Notes: a model not told the origin generated them from the letters alone. Positions 18,389 through 30,740 are shown, counted from the stretch's first letter. The stretch: 64,000 nt of DNA from Phragmites australis (GCF_958298935.1 NC_084930.1:25084001-25148000), one strand, 5' to 3'. Numbers and translations: made by a program.

Positions 18389-21300
18389 CTCCCTCCTGAT
18401 CAATGCCATCACTTATATTACATCACATTGACAATTCCTCCAAAAAATTTGTGGGAAAAATATGAGAAGAGAGATAGTAATAATATTGTGATATTCATTA
18501 AAATTCTTTAAAAACCCAGTGAAAAAAATAAGTAGAAAATGATACAGCATATGTTGATTATTGCCTTATTGTAAACTCATACGAGAAAACCTTGAAAGAA
18601 AAATCCTATAAGCGAGTTTAGAGAACAATATGTATGATTTGTGGATCAAATATGTCTTTGATACCTCCTTTAAAAACCCCAGCAGGGAAAATAGGAGATA
18701 TGACATATACTTTTGTGTAGATATTACCTCATTAAAATCTTGTATGAGAAACCTTGTAAATAAAACTCATATAAGGAAAAAGAGTATAATATGATTTATG
18801 AACATGTTAAAATTCAGGAGGAGACTCCCCTAAACCTTGCAAATCTCGAAGTCGTCGCATACCAATCCCATGAAAATATTTTTAGAATATAGAAGTTGGT
18901 AAAGACTTTGTGAATAAATCTGCGAAGTTATCGTAAGATTTAGTTTGCAAGATGTTTATCTCTCAATTTTGTTGTAACTCATGAGGATAAAATAATTAGG
19001 GTCAATATGCTTAGTGATATTGCTTTTTATGTAATCTGTTTGCATCTGAGCAACACAAGCAATATTATCTTTATAGGTAATGGTTGATGATTCAATGGAA
19101 CCAATACCACATGATTATTATATATGGTTGATCATTCTGCAAAGCCATACATATTTATGTGATGTTTCGGAATAATAGATGAAAGTAGCCACTGAAATCT
19201 ATTTTGATGACTACTATGAGAAGGTTATATCACCATGAAATCAGTCTGTGATATGATGTTATGGGCATCAGTTATATAGCCAGTGCCTGAATATCACATT
19301 ACGGTCATATCTTGATTTTTCTAATAGAATAAACCTAGATCTTTGGTGCCATAAAGATATATATGGATATCCTATTTGACTCCCACCTAATGGCGTTGTT
19401 GGAGCTGCGCTATTTTGAGCTAGCAAGTTATCTACAAATACAATATCAGGTATGTTGTGATTTGTAAGATACGTGAGCACTTTGATAGCACTAAGATATA
19501 GAACTTTATGTTCAATATCTTTTTATCGTCAACCCAAGCTATGAATGAATCTTGATTCATATTTAGGGATTGAATGATCATAAGTGTTTTGATGGATATG
19601 ATTATCCAATATCATTTGGATATTGGTGGACTCATGGATAAATATTTCTGAAGGAATATGCTGAAGTTGTAGACTTAAGCGAAATTTAGTTTTACCCAAA
19701 TCATTCATCTCAAATTCCATCTTAAGATAATTACATTCTTTGTCGTGTGTGGTTTGGAGATGATACAAAATCCAATTGGGATTTCATTATGAACACACAT
19801 ATGCAATTGTCGTGGTTGGGGTAACCCTTCTGTGGAAGAAACTTATAGGCAGTTGTACCATAATCAATTTAATTGTTTGAAGTCAAGGAGTGACATAAGT
19901 TGTATACAATATATATTGCGATTTGCATTTAGATTCAGAATACGAAGTCCATTAGGGACTTATATGTCCAAATCTATCCAATTCATTTGATCTGCCAATG
20001 ATATTGAATATGGGAACGTAATTTCCACATATACCATAGGGTATGTAGCATTGTAATTGATACCAGGTCTTTGCATTAACTCTTGTGCTACAAGCCTCGC
20101 TATTTCACCACCTTATAGAATAAAAATCCATTTGCTTCTATAGGGAAGATAATGTGTTGTTGAGTGAAAATAATTCTCCTTAATTACCACATTTGGTTTG
20201 ACCAATTTGAGTGCTTAGGCACTCTACCTACGACTTTTGGTCTAGTTCCAATTGAAGGTGTACGGTAATTTTGCAGAGAAATATATGTCAACAATTTGTA
20301 GTCTTTTGTATTGATTCTATGGAATCAATATAGTTTGTGAAAATATTATCTTGTTTAACTCCGTGTATTTTCCAAAATAATAGAGTTAGGATGTTCCAAT
20401 GACCCAGTGTCTGAATTTATGTACACATTTATGCTGGGCATTTGGATGCTGAATATCTATAGGCGTTGGATAGTGAATATCCGTAAGGTGTCCATCAACT
20501 TAATGTTGATTTGCATTTATTGTCTTGGAAGATGTTCTACTCATTTCGAGAATGCTTGCAAAAAATTGTATCCCTTGTGACCATACTTCTCCTCCTCTAA
20601 TTTTGATTTGGGAGTTGAGTGGTTTTGTTAGGCACCTCCACTCTTTCTGGCACATTAATAGTGAGAATCGGATTTGATGACACCTTTATGACGAGTAAAC
20701 GCATCTGATATTTTATTTGCAATATGTCACAAATACAAGATGTTCTGAATAAGGGTTCAGATCTCTGGTACATGAATATAAGGACGAAATGTGAATGTGT
20801 GTGATATTATCTTCTGATTCTTGGTATTCTTTGTGGTATTAATCTCCCCCTAATGCCGAAAATTGTTCTCAAAATGTTATGAGCATATGAGCAATGAATA
20901 AGTTTCTTGTGAGGGACTCAAGGTATTACATGATTGATGGATAATTATACCTCATATGGATCCCCAATGCTCTTTGATGTATGCTGTACGGTGGTGATAT
21001 CGGTACGTGCAGAACGTAACCGATTTACAGATGAGAAATACTTGGATAAAGCCAAATTTTTACGTACTAACTGCAACAGAGGGAGCCGTATGATTGTAGT
21101 TGGAGAAATTTGGATTAATTATGCGGTTTGTAAGGCCGCATGCTGCCAATAGGATGTTGGAAAATTACAATTCTGAGGTTGGTTATGCAAATGATTTGAT
21201 TCTCTTGATGAGAGATTCAGCTAGACCATTATGAATATGCACATAAGGTACTTAATGCATTAGTGCCTAAAACCAAATAATAATTGAATACACATTAAGA

Positions 21301-21640
21301 AATGACATTATCCATGTGAATGAATTTGATCCTACGTCCAAGATAATTTGCTGTAATTTTAATAATTTGAGCAATGAGTTTGGTATAAGTGTGGTGCCTT
21401 ATGTATAAGGGACACATATGGGACTATTTTGTAAATGCATCAATCAACATTATAGAGTACCTAGATAGTCCATAAAATTGCTGAATAGAGTCATATGTAT
21501 GTTCTTGAATGTGTTCAAGAAATTGGGTGGCGCATTATGAATTTTAAGGTACGAGAGTCTTAAAATTAAATTCCCTATGATACATGCGGTGCACACAAAT
21601 ATGAGGATTTTGGGAATTGAAGCTGTGACCAATGAAATTG
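18389..21640 (-). pseudogene. Copia reverse transcriptase/RNase H and integrase remnants
   Basis: On the minus strand 21632-21450 contains FVCTACIIGNLILRLSYLK, the end of gag-pre-integrase and start of integrase. 19768-19529 contains NYLKMEFEMNDLGKTKFRL and LQLQHIPSEIFIHES, the conserved C-terminal part of the Copia reverse transcriptase. 19480-19268 has NHNIPDIVFVDNLLA and GSQIGYPYISL from the following region. Stops occur every 50-80 codons. From 19260 down to 18389 only non-coding sequence remains. Confidence 0.8.
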
Positions 21641-21662
21641 TTAATAATTTTTCCCATCATCT

Positions 21663-22100
21663 CTAAGATAGAACAACGAAGGCAATCAAGCAAAGTCTTG
21701 ATTTGATCCAGATAGAAAAATTATTTTGTACGCAATATGTGGTAAGTTTGATGTATGTATAGTACAATCCAGACGGTATATAGAGAAGCTTAACATATAT
21801 GTTATTTTTTATTAAGAAGAGAAATTTCTCTTTGTTGTCATCATGAGTTTTAACATGGAAACCATTCTGGTAGATATCTCTAAAACTAAGTAAGGTACGA
21901 GTTGAATCAGGATACAATAATGCATTCTTGATTGTAATCTGTGTACCCATAGGGAGTGTGGTAGTGGCGTGACCAGAGCCAACTATCATTGTATCACGTC
22001 CAACAATTGTCAAAATATTTTCTTGTCTCTTTGTGAGAGTTTGAAAATATTTTGTTTCCCTAAGTGTAGAGTTTGTGGTGCAACTGCCCACAAGGCACAT
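21663..22100 (-). pseudogene. Copia protease/gag-pre-integrase segment
   Basis: CLVGSCTTNSTLRETKYFQTL followed by GRDTMIVGSGHATTTLPMG, IKNALLYPDSTRTLLSF and GLYYTY matches the region of Copia polyproteins that runs from protease to gag-pre-integrase. The usual protease active-site D-S-G is altered (GSC in place of DSG), so even if expressed it should not cleave. Confidence 0.78.
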
Positions 22101-23295
22101 TTCCTCCTCAATCGGATTGACTCTCGTAGAAATCTATATATAGAAATGAAGAATTTAATATGAAATTCTTATCAAATATATATGATACATATGAACTATA
22201 TTGAATATCAAATGTGCTGATAAATTATTGTGATATACAATATAGTAGAGTGATGACAATATAATATATTGCAACACTTAATAGGGCGTGAAAATTCGAT
22301 AATTATGTTTTTCGTGCTCATAGGATCCTCTGGCTGCTGAAGAGTTTGGTTGTTACTAGATTCTTGTGGAACTTGTTGTAAACAACTAGCCTCTTTGGTG
22401 GTGTCAGAGTGAAGATTGAAGTGTGCTTCATATCTTTCTCCTTGAGCTGGTCGGCTACGTCCAATGGACTTTTGGTACAGATCAATTAGGTGTCTCGAGG
22501 TGTGGCATTTTATAGTTGTGTGTTTGCAGTATCCACACTTTTGATAAATATTATTTTTTTCATGTTTGGAAATGCCTTGACCCTAATATGGTGCATAAGG
22601 CTTCTACTTCTTGTTGCGTTTGCATTTACCATTAAAGTTCTTTGGATGGTGTTTAATAGAGCCAACGAACTTATTGCTATTCTAAACATTATGATGTACT
22701 TCAGGTAAAGGAGTAGCTCCAATTGGATGCTGATGATGATTCCTTAAAAGGAATTTATTATGCTTTTTGTCTAAAGTAACACATGTATTAAGTCATAATA
22801 TACTTGGTACTCTCTTGCACGATATTGCTGCTGTAAAACCATATCAGAGGGAAGCTTAGTAGATAAAGTTTTTTCTATCTTTTTCGTATTTGTAGGTTCT
22901 TTTTCACAGAAACACAACTTAGGACAGACTTTATGAACAATATGATTGTAATCCCCAACGGATTTAAAATCCTAGAGTCGAAGATGTGTCCATTCATGGC
23001 TTGCATCAGGCAGAATGATTGTCTTCTGCTGTTCATATATTATTTTGAGAGCTAGCCATAAAGTGCTCATATTTTCTACCATCTGATACTCAGATTTGAG
23101 ATCCGGATGGATATGATGCTTTATTAAATATAATGCTCCATATTTAATTTGATCTGCAAGCGTCGGATCTCCCTCTTGTGGAGGTTGGAGTGCCGCTACT
23201 ATTCCGCGGGACGCAAGACTGATCTTGTCGTCCATTGCCAATGTTGGATAATTGTGACCGTCAAGCTCGAGTTCATCGGACTCTTTGCCGGTCAT
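22101..23295 (-). pseudogene. Copia gag (UBN2-type) remnant
   Basis: The frame 23295-22972 starts MTGKESDELELDGHNYPT and contains MDDKISLASRGIVAAL, IKYGALYLIKHHIHPDLKSEY and LWLALKIIYEQQKT. These are standard UBN2-type gag landmarks; the usual Trp after NYPT is Leu here. The zinc-knuckle part downstream (22970-22101) is too degenerate to read in one frame. Confidence 0.8.
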
Positions 23296-23535
23296 TGAGC
23301 CCTACATGAATTTGACCATAGATTTGATTAATTTACTATAGGTAAATAAAAAATAATCATGGTAATTTTGTAATTCTGATGCAAAATTTGTGAAAACAAG
23401 ACAAGTCTTGAATTACTAGTAGTGTAAACCTCATTTTAGATAGATGATAAAATTGTTGCTAATATCAAGGTTGAACGATAGTCACAACCAAGATATAGTC
23501 TCTATCATTATTTAGCAAGTAGTTAACACATTGAA

Positions 23536-23810
23536 AGTAGTCATCAAATTGGTGTAGACCTCACAGTAGTGGGCGAGAAACTCACTGCTAAGAGCATAGT
23601 CTGCAAAATTGTAGTGGATGCTTTAGACTCCACCATCTTGTGTTATACTAATTTAGAATATTGTATGATCACTTTGAAGGTAGTCACCATGTAGGGATAA
23701 CATGGTGTAGACCTCACAGTAGTGGAAGCATAGTCTGCAAATATTTATAGTAGATGCCTTAGTCCCCACTGCCTTGTGTTATCCCAATATTAAAGGAGGT
23801 AATCAATTTG
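23536..23810. repeat. About 153-bp tandem duplication in the Copia leader
   Basis: ggtgtagacctcacagtagtg occurs at 23551 and 23704, and the flanking agcatagtctgcaaa...ccttgtgttat blocks recur in the same order. It lies between gag and the GC-rich leader. Confidence 0.75.
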
Positions 23811-24179
23811 TATGATTTTTCATTTAATTTTGCCTGGATTAAGCGCTTTGGGCTTGTAAAAAGCATTTTTTGGGCTTAATCAAAATGTAAGTGCAGAAAG
23901 TATTCAATTGCAAGAAATAATAATCTTGAAAATGCAAGTACATGTTATTGGGAATGCGGGAATGCATACACATAGAACATGACTCAGATCTAGTACTCAT
24001 AGGGTCTGGAATTGCGTATTTACAAAAGTACACAAATAGTACAATTATAAATAATACGCAGGGGCTAACATAGAAATAATACTAAGCAATACTATTTTTA
24101 GACTATTATGAAAATTTATTAAAAACCCAAAGGGTTAAATGCAAAATAATCAGCCTCATGTGATGGAATCAGGTCGGAA

Positions 24180-25080
24180 AAACAACCTAGGCCGAAGTCA
24201 TTGCGGCCTTTTCTAGCCCAACTCAACAGGTGGGGGTATTTTTCGAGCGTGGGCCAAGCAAACCTGGGCCTCAGCCCAGGTGGCCTTCCAGCCCAAGGCC
24301 CAGAGGGTGCACCCCCTTCCCCCGCGCTGTATAAAAGGGAGGAGGCGGTGGTTAGGGTTCCACCTGCTCCCTCTCACACAGCAGCCACCACCGTCAATTT
24401 GGGCGATTGCTGCGGACTGGTGATGGAGTGGCACCGGGGCTAGCCATCGCTACTAGAGCGGAGTGCCACTATGGCTGGGCGCCACCATCGTCCAGGATGG
24501 CCACCTACGTCGCGGAGCAAGCCATCGCCTTGGTTGGACGTTGCGATCTGAAGGGAGTAGGGTCACCACTGGTGTGGACCGCCGTCGAGGCGAAGGAAGT
24601 CAGCATGGTTCTGCATGCGGTGGAGGTGAAGTCGGGCAGTGGGCCAAGGTTGAAGGATGGGCCCGCCGGAGGAAGGAGCAACCGCCAGAGATGCACCGCT
24701 TGAGGGATGCACCACATTGGGATGGCTAGATTCCGCCTTCGCACTTGCGCCCATGCCTATGCCGTGCGCTGCCATCGTTTGGTAGGCCGTGCCTGCGCGT
24801 CACCGCTGGATGGGCTAGCCGGAGCGTGGTCAATGCGCCCCTCCCCCATGGCCGCAAAGTGCCTATTGTTGGAGACGGGTGCCGTCTCCACCGGAAGGGG
24901 ACCGGTCGCTGATGTGTTTGCGGGTTGGATTGCGGGCATGACCACTTGAAGTGGTGGCTGAGCAGGTCATCGCTGGGCTATACCGTCATTGTTGTAGCTG
25001 CACACATTGAGGACCAGAGAGGGTCTCAGCGCCATGAAGGCTTTGAGCATCATGGGCGCCTTTAGGTAATGCCTGAGAGA
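24180..25080 (+). other. GC-rich segment with a plus-strand TATA box in the Copia leader
   Basis: This 900-bp segment is strikingly richer in G and C than the rest of the element. gctgtataaaaggg at about 24327-24340 is a strong TATA box on the plus strand, opposite to the Copia genes, followed by a leader-like CT-rich stretch (ctgctccctctcacacagc). Open frames here (24407-24949) have no domain I recognise. It may be captured host promoter and first-exon DNA. Confidence 0.45.
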
Positions 25081-25161
25081 TGAACAAATGCCGATGTTGT
25101 TGGTGTTCGTCTTTTTGTTTCTTCTTGCCAATTTCTCGTTGTTGATGTTTTAGATTGTAGA

Positions 25162-25179
25162 GGCTATCAGTGCTGATAA
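25162..25179 (-). other. Copia primer binding site
   Basis: TTATCAGCACTGATAGCC begins two bases inside the 5' LTR. The TTATCAGCAC core is a known style of plant Copia primer site. Confidence 0.65.
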
Positions 25180-25181
25180 TG

Positions 25182-25415
25182 TGTTAGAAGTAGAAACTGA
25201 GTAGATTGAACTTAGAATGTAAGGGAACAAGTGTGATTCTCATTGATGATGTTGTACAATTCATACAAGATGAACAATCACGTTCATGTCCGTTCGGGAA
25301 GCATCCCTTCCCAAATGGGTGTCTATTCCTAACAGGCAGGAGCAACTGTCGATCGGTTGCCTGATATTGGGCAACCGCTGGTCGGTTGCTGGCTTTGATC
25401 ATTTGGTTTGTAACA
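25182..25415 (-). repeat. Copia 5' LTR, 234 bp
   Basis: Same ends as the left LTR, with one unit less of the internal repeat but an added stretch near 25270-25310 (cacgttcatgtccgttcggg). Confidence 0.9.
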
Positions 25416-25420
25416 ATTTT

Positions 25421-25728
25421 GCCGTGTTCTAGCCCCAAGCCTATTGGGAGATCCTCTCGCTGCTTCAAAATAATGCATAGTGCTTAGGGGTGCAGTTAGG
25501 GCAGGTTGCGGCTACCCGCCCTACATCCACATAGTACGCTACGGTAAAGCAGGCTACCGCAAGTCCGTTGATATTTTGTGGGTTCCACTAAGCTGCAAAA
25601 CTGCCTACCAGGTAGCTCGAACAGGTGAGCTCGCATGCTAAATGAGCCCAACTCTGACTCCTCTTCCTCGGTGTTGTGTGAGCATGCCTCTGTTGTGCCT
25701 ATCGTGAGTGCTCTTGACCAAGATGATC
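25421..25728. other. Intergenic DNA between two retroelements
   Basis: Continuation of the Copia target. Nothing recognisable; the minus-strand frame 25496-25804 runs across the LTR boundary at 25729 and is not a gene. Confidence 0.45.
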
Positions 25729-26591
25729 TGATGGGGGCGTGCCCGATCTTCCGAAAGTTAATATGATAAGTCAATTTGGTGGAGCTTCGACGTTGATGAT
25801 CCAAAGGATCTTATCAGAACAGATCGAGAATCCTCGCAACCACTACACCACTACTCCATGGTTATCAACTGTGCCAAGACTCATTTGACCTCACCAAGAA
25901 GGCTTTTTCTACAAGTGAATCGAGAACACAAGTAAGAACAAGTAGTTGCAATCTAAATATTGTTGATTACCAATGAAGTACTTAAGTTGGGGTTCTAAAA
26001 ACCGATATACGACGAAACTGTCTAAAATACAATAATCTAAGCAAAACCTGATCCTAAACTATGATGGCTACCTTATATATATAAGGGGTATGTGAGTAGG
26101 TTGACCTAGGGTTGTGCAGCCATGGATAGAGGTGTATAAAACCAAGACTCCGACCCTGACACTATTACAAGACCCGACAAGGCCCAAAATGGTGATATAG
26201 CACCTTATTTCATTGACTTTGACTAAGCTATAAGGAATATTTGGTCGAGACTAGATTCATTAGAAAGGGCTCGTCATAAGCTTTCCAACAAGTCCAAAAA
26301 CGCCTCAAACGAACTTCGTATGCTAGAGTTATGCCTATTTTACTGACATGATGTCCTGTGACTCTGAGTAGAATTTGGAATTCGACTAGGACTCGACTTT
26401 GAGTCCGCGTAGATTTGGCCTTCGAGTGATAACGTCCAGGTAAGGTTATGGTTCTTCTTCCATGTTCCTAAGCAATAAAACAATACAAAACAACACAAAA
26501 ACTTAGTAGTATCCTATTCTTTACGAAGAAAGTATGAACAATGAGGAACGAGTTCATCTTGGGTGTATCCAAAGGAGCCATGTCCTCATCA
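25729..26591 (-). repeat. 3' LTR of the gag-protease element, about 863 bp
   Basis: On the minus strand it would begin TGATGAGGACATGG directly after a polypurine tract (aaagaaggggagta) and end CGCCCCCATCA. The last 33 bases are repeated at 30706-30740. Start placed from the polypurine tract and TG end; not confirmed by a second full LTR. Confidence 0.6.
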
Positions 26592-27036
26592 TACTCCCCT
26601 TCTTTAGAATTATCTTGACCATAAATTTCTACACAAAGCAAAGTGCGCAAGGAACTTTCGTTATGTAATATCATAAGTTCTTTATCAAACAATTATGATT
26701 CTCTCTGAAATGATTGTACCTGATCATAATTGGCCATAATGGACAACATTGGTACAGTATTTGCACGTGTCACTTCTTGCTCCCCTTCTTTAAAAGAAGC
26801 GATACTGCATTGTAACTTGGTATAAATTTGCATCTTCTGTACAAAGCAAGTTGAAGCAATGGTTGTGGTGTATGGTAGCAGCCAACAACGCTTCCATTCT
26901 TATGAACTATTCAGTGGGTTGCAAATATAACTAGAAAAACTTAACATGATATTAATGGTGCTCCTAAAGTCCTCTAAATGATTACTTGGTGGGGTGGTAC
27001 AAAAATAAAAGGTTTCATATCTGAACAAATATTAAC

Positions 27037-27750
27037 TCAATGCACCATATACTCTAATTTATCATTGTATTTACCAATAACATGAAAAGTATTATGTGAC
27101 AAGCATGGCAAGTCAGACTTAAGTTTTAAATTCTCCTCTAAACTATTCATATCACAAAGAACATCAAATTCAATATAACCTAAAGTATTTAGAGAATATA
27201 GCAATTTCAGCTCTTGTTGCTCACTAGTAATGCATTGAACATGTTTAATTTCAGAATAACTATTCATTTGTATATCAGAATTAACACATTCATACACAAG
27301 TTGTGGTTGTGATATAAATAAAGCATTACAAGGAATAACAAGCAAATCATCTTGTGACAAAGGTAAAATAGCAATATGGTCCACTAATGGTTGCTCTACA
27401 ATAACATGGGTAGTGGGCAATTTTAGCACATCAAAATAATCCTCACCTTATGTGAGTGTAGCACCTTTTTCATTACCTTTGTTCTCTTCCTCAACTGATA
27501 TAGGTGCATTAACATTTGTACCTTTTTGAAACACGCATGGAGCAGCAAATGTCTCCTCTTTCTCCTTGTTCTTCTTCTCTTCATCTATCGTTTTGTTGAT
27601 TTTGTTATCCTGCAAAAGGTTAACAATAACAGAAGACAAAGAGCTAGATATATCCTCTATTGAAACTAAGAAATCTTTGCATTTCAAAACACAGCATGGC
27701 AGCTTATTATAAAAAAAAAATTCAATAAGGTCAGATTTAATGGCAAACAT
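27037..27750 (-). pseudogene. C-terminal extension of the gag-protease polyprotein, unrecognised
   Basis: 27750-27448 contains FYNKLPCCVLKCKDFLVS and SLSSVIVNLLQDN, matching the protease-to-RT linker of Gypsy polyproteins, then a Lys/Glu-rich stretch. 27429-27037 (LKLPTTHVIVEQPLVDHIAI...) has no family I can name. A stop separates the two frames. Confidence 0.55.
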
Positions 27751-27929
27751 AACATATACTTGCCGATTTTCAGATTCATGCTCACACTCTTTTTTCTTAT
27801 TTTCAGCTATCTTTTTTCACAATTTACAATTTCAGCAGGGGTTAAAGATAGAAAAGTTATTTTCTTTTCTTTATGTATAAGGGTGTACTTATTACTTCTA
27901 CCATGATGCGTTGTATCAGTATCAAACTC

Positions 27930-28199
27930 CTATGGTCGTCCTAACAAAAGTGAGTATGCTTGCATGGGTACTACATCGAAATAAGCACAATCATGGTATG
28001 AACCAATAGAAAAATGTACCCTAGCAGTTTGCATTACCTTCACCTTACCGTTGTTGTTGAACAACTGAATGTGGTATGGGTGAGGATATGTTCTTGTCGA
28101 CAAGGCAAGCTTCTTGATCAAATCTGAACTTACCAAGTTGTTGCAACTTCTTCCATCAATAATGACATGAACACGATAATCCTTGACTATGAGGAACAT
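27930..28199 (-). pseudogene. Retroviral-type aspartic protease domain
   Basis: The frame has VHVIIDGRSCNNLVSSDLI, the retropepsin active-site region, with D-G-R-S in place of the usual D-S-G-S. LFNNNGKVKVMQTARVHFSIG, YFDVVPMQAYSLLLGRP ends the domain with the family's conserved LLGRPW-type motif. The altered active site suggests loss of activity. Confidence 0.8.
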
Positions 28200-28217
28200 C
28201 TAAAATAAATTACGGCG

Positions 28218-29604
28218 TTATAGCTGTTCCAATTGCTCCATTTGAATGCTTAATACTCGTTTCACAATAAGGGTCCTATAATTCTCTATGGCAGCGGCAC
28301 TGAACACTTCTTCGTGGTTGATATCCGTCTCATGTTCGTTCTCATCGCCTGCATGGTTACCTGCTAGAGCATATTTATCCTCAACATCATTAGCACTTAC
28401 ATATTCACCATCTTCTGTTGCAATGTACGCTCGCTGACTTGGGTAATCCTTCATGACGTGGCCCATTCCCTTGCATCTGTGGCAAACAATCCTGGTTGAA
28501 TAGCCTGTAGAAGCAACTGAAGAAGAGCTCTTGGCTGGAGCCTACACACTAGCAGATTTGCTTACCTCGGGAGCGTGTGATGGTGTTGAAGGTGCTGCTG
28601 AACATGCCCTACTCGAGAAGGGGGCAGCAGATCATGTAGCTGAATGTAGGGCTGTTTTGACTTGTCCCGACGTTGATTTTGAAATAGTCATGCTTCCAAA
28701 ATTGTTTCTTGGCCTCTGTTGTCGTCCTTGCAACTCTTTTTCTACCAAATATGCAAGTTGGAACAATCTAGGAACACTATTGTATTCTTTGTAATCAACT
28801 ATGTTCTGAATTTTACGCCTTAATCCTCCATAAAAGCATGCCATTGCAGCATCTTTATCCTAAATAATATCACAACGCAACATACTAATTTGTAGCTCCT
28901 GATAATATTCCTCTACGGATCTATCGCCTGGGTTTAAACACTGCAATTTCTTACGCAAATCATGTTTAAAAGAGGGTGGAATAAATCTGTTACACATGGC
29001 AACTTTTTAAGCATTCCATGTAGTAGACGCTAATCCATCGATGCTTACTCTATTCTACCAGATGATTGCAAGTTTTTAAATTCACTAGTGACTTGCCTAA
29101 CTCTATGCACTTCAGTAACCAAATGAGCATTAAACTTCTGTTTGACCGTCATCTCCCAATCTAAATACTTTTCAGCATCATAAGCACCCGCAAAAGATAA
29201 TATAGTAAATTTAACCTTAGCAAATAGGTCATTATTAACACGTGGGTTATGTTGCTGAAAATTATTACCTCTCATACATTGATGGTTTAAGTTCAACCGA
29301 TTCCGTTGTCGTGCATCAAAGGTGTCTTGTTCTTGCCTCAAATTTTATCATCCACGACAGACTCCTCTTGCTCATGGGCTGCACCATGAGGATCCTCACG
29401 CCCATTGTTCAGTGATTAATTAGCCAACCTTTCAAAGCGTGTATTGAGCATTGCAATACTATCATTAAGTCGTTGCAATGTAGTATTTGTCTCCATAAGA
29501 TTTTTATCGATGTCGTCATTAATAGCATGGCGGTGCTCATCCAACACCATTGTGGGTTCTTCCCTCAAAACACACTCTTGCGCATCCGATGCTTCACCTC
29601 TCAT
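28218..29604 (-). pseudogene. Gypsy gag, broken into several frames
   Basis: From 29604: an N-terminal acidic region, then YDAEKYLDWEMTVKQKF (29341-29045), the gag core signature, and CFYGGLRRKIQNIVDYKEY with LFQLAYLVEKELQGRQ (28844-28632). The zinc knuckle near 28490-28450 reads CHRCKGMGHVMKDYPS, in which the final Cys of the CCHC box is Tyr. Stops divide the frame at about 29415, 29044, 28860 and 28517. Confidence 0.8.
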
Positions 29605-30339
29605 GGTTAGTAGAAAATAGGAGACAACAAATATATATTATCCCTATCGACTACTAGGTGGTGGAGGTGAAGGTGAAGTTACAAATTCTCAAGCATCTTA
29701 TCACGCTCTTGCAAGTGTTCTTACCAATCACAGCAGTTGGAACAACTAGTGGCTGGTTCATGATACCTTATCGGGTGCGAATGAGGTAGTTGCAAGGGCA
29801 GAACTGTTCTGATCAAGAGAAGGTGGAGCTCGGACAAGCAATATTTAGTAGCAAGGAATAGCAATAATTGAAATCAGATTAGCAAAGCTGAATAAAAATC
29901 CACAATACTCGTCACAGTTGCTAGCCTGAACACATTCCTAGGACTAGCTCAAGCAAGCCGACAATAGAATAGACACAAGCACAATGGAACAAAATTCGCA
30001 ATGCAGACTGAATTCTCTTTCTTTCTGTTTTTTTTTATTCTCTTTTTTGCACTCTTTGCTTCTTTTGTTTTGCGAATGTGGCACAAACTCAAAACTCTTC
30101 TACTACCTTTTCTAGGTCCAAAGAGGTGAGTAGGACACAAACTTTTTTCGGATAGTAAGGGTATAAAGGTAATAAAAAGATACTCTCTCTCTACGAACTT
30201 TGGCAAGCTCTATTTCGGCTATAGAATTTCTACTCAAACTTTGTCCGGAAGACTCGATGTGATGGATGTGTGGGAGTGTTTGAGAGCAACCAGAAATAGA
30301 CAGACTCCAACTAGGTTGTAGAGGCGAATCCGAGTGAGA
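29605..30339. other. Leader region of the gag-protease element
   Basis: Non-coding sequence between the gag start and the repeat array. The short frames present (30206-29949) have no domain. Confidence 0.45.
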
Positions 30340-30570
30340 GGATGAAATTGACTAGATGGTCAAACCCGAGTAAGTGGTCGAAGCGACTAGTGGTTGAACC
30401 CGACTAGTGGTCAAACCCGAGTAAGTGGTGAAGCAACTAGTGGTCGAACCCAAGTAGGTGGTCGAACACGACTAGTGGTCGAACCCGAGTAGGTGGTCGA
30501 ACATGACTAGTGGTCGAACTTGAGTTGATGGTCGAACTCGGCTAGTGGTCGAAGCAGCTGGTGACACAAT
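30340..30570. repeat. Short tandem repeats built from gtggtcgaacccgactagtg
   Basis: About ten units of 18-22 bp (agtggtcgaacccgagta, ggtggtcgaacacgacta and variants) follow each other without spacers, forming a higher-order period near 40 bp. They lie close to the primer site of the minus-strand element. Confidence 0.8.
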
Positions 30571-30705
30571 CTCAGTTATAGCAGACAAGGGCAAGCCGAG
30601 ATACACGACGACTAAAATAGCAAAGACTCGATACTAAAAACTAGAACACGACGACTCGACCAGCAACAAAGGGGATAACAGGCAACCGAGACTCTAATAT
30701 CACTT

Positions 30706-30740
30706 GATGGGGCCGTGCCCGATCTTCTGAAAGGTAATAT
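30706..30740 (-). repeat. Remnant of the 5' LTR (terminal 33-35 bp)
   Basis: tgatggggccgtgcccgatc followed by ttctgaaaggtaatat matches 25729-25763 with a few changes. Immediately inside it is the primer-site-like sequence, so this is the inner end of the 5' LTR. The rest was removed, and the neighbouring LTR fragment begins at about 30741. Confidence 0.65.

Larger units (their letters stand above)
18151..25415 (-). mobile_element. Ty1/Copia LTR retrotransposon, degenerate
   Basis: The element is 7.27 kb with LTRs of 238 and 234 bp. Gag (23295-22972), gag-pre-integrase (22100-21663), integrase and reverse transcriptase remnants appear in that order on the minus strand, the Copia order with integrase before reverse transcriptase. 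The primer site reads TTATCAGCACTGATAGCC on the minus strand at 25179-25162. Coding regions are riddled with stops and frameshifts. Confidence 0.9.
18146..25420. repeat. 5-bp target site duplication ATTTT of the Copia element
   Basis: ATTTT at 18146-18150 precedes one LTR and ATTTT at 25416-25420 follows the other. Confidence 0.9.
25729..30740 (-). mobile_element. Ty3/Gypsy-type element with gag and protease only, 5' LTR mostly lost
   Basis: On the minus strand the order is LTR remnant (30740-30706), primer-site-like agtgatattagagtc, a leader with short tandem repeats, gag, a retroviral-type aspartic protease, an unrecognised extension and a 3' LTR (26591-25729). The homology to Ty3/Gypsy polyproteins stops just after the protease at the linker that normally leads into reverse transcriptase, so pol is absent. 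It must have relied on another element. Confidence 0.75.

Noticed and set aside
24407..24949. Host gene in the GC-rich part of the Copia leader
   Set aside because: Frames are short, overlap on both strands and show no domain; only the promoter-like element is reported.
30340..30570. CRISPR-like array
   Set aside because: Units are contiguous with no unique spacers, and the setting is a plant retrotransposon leader.
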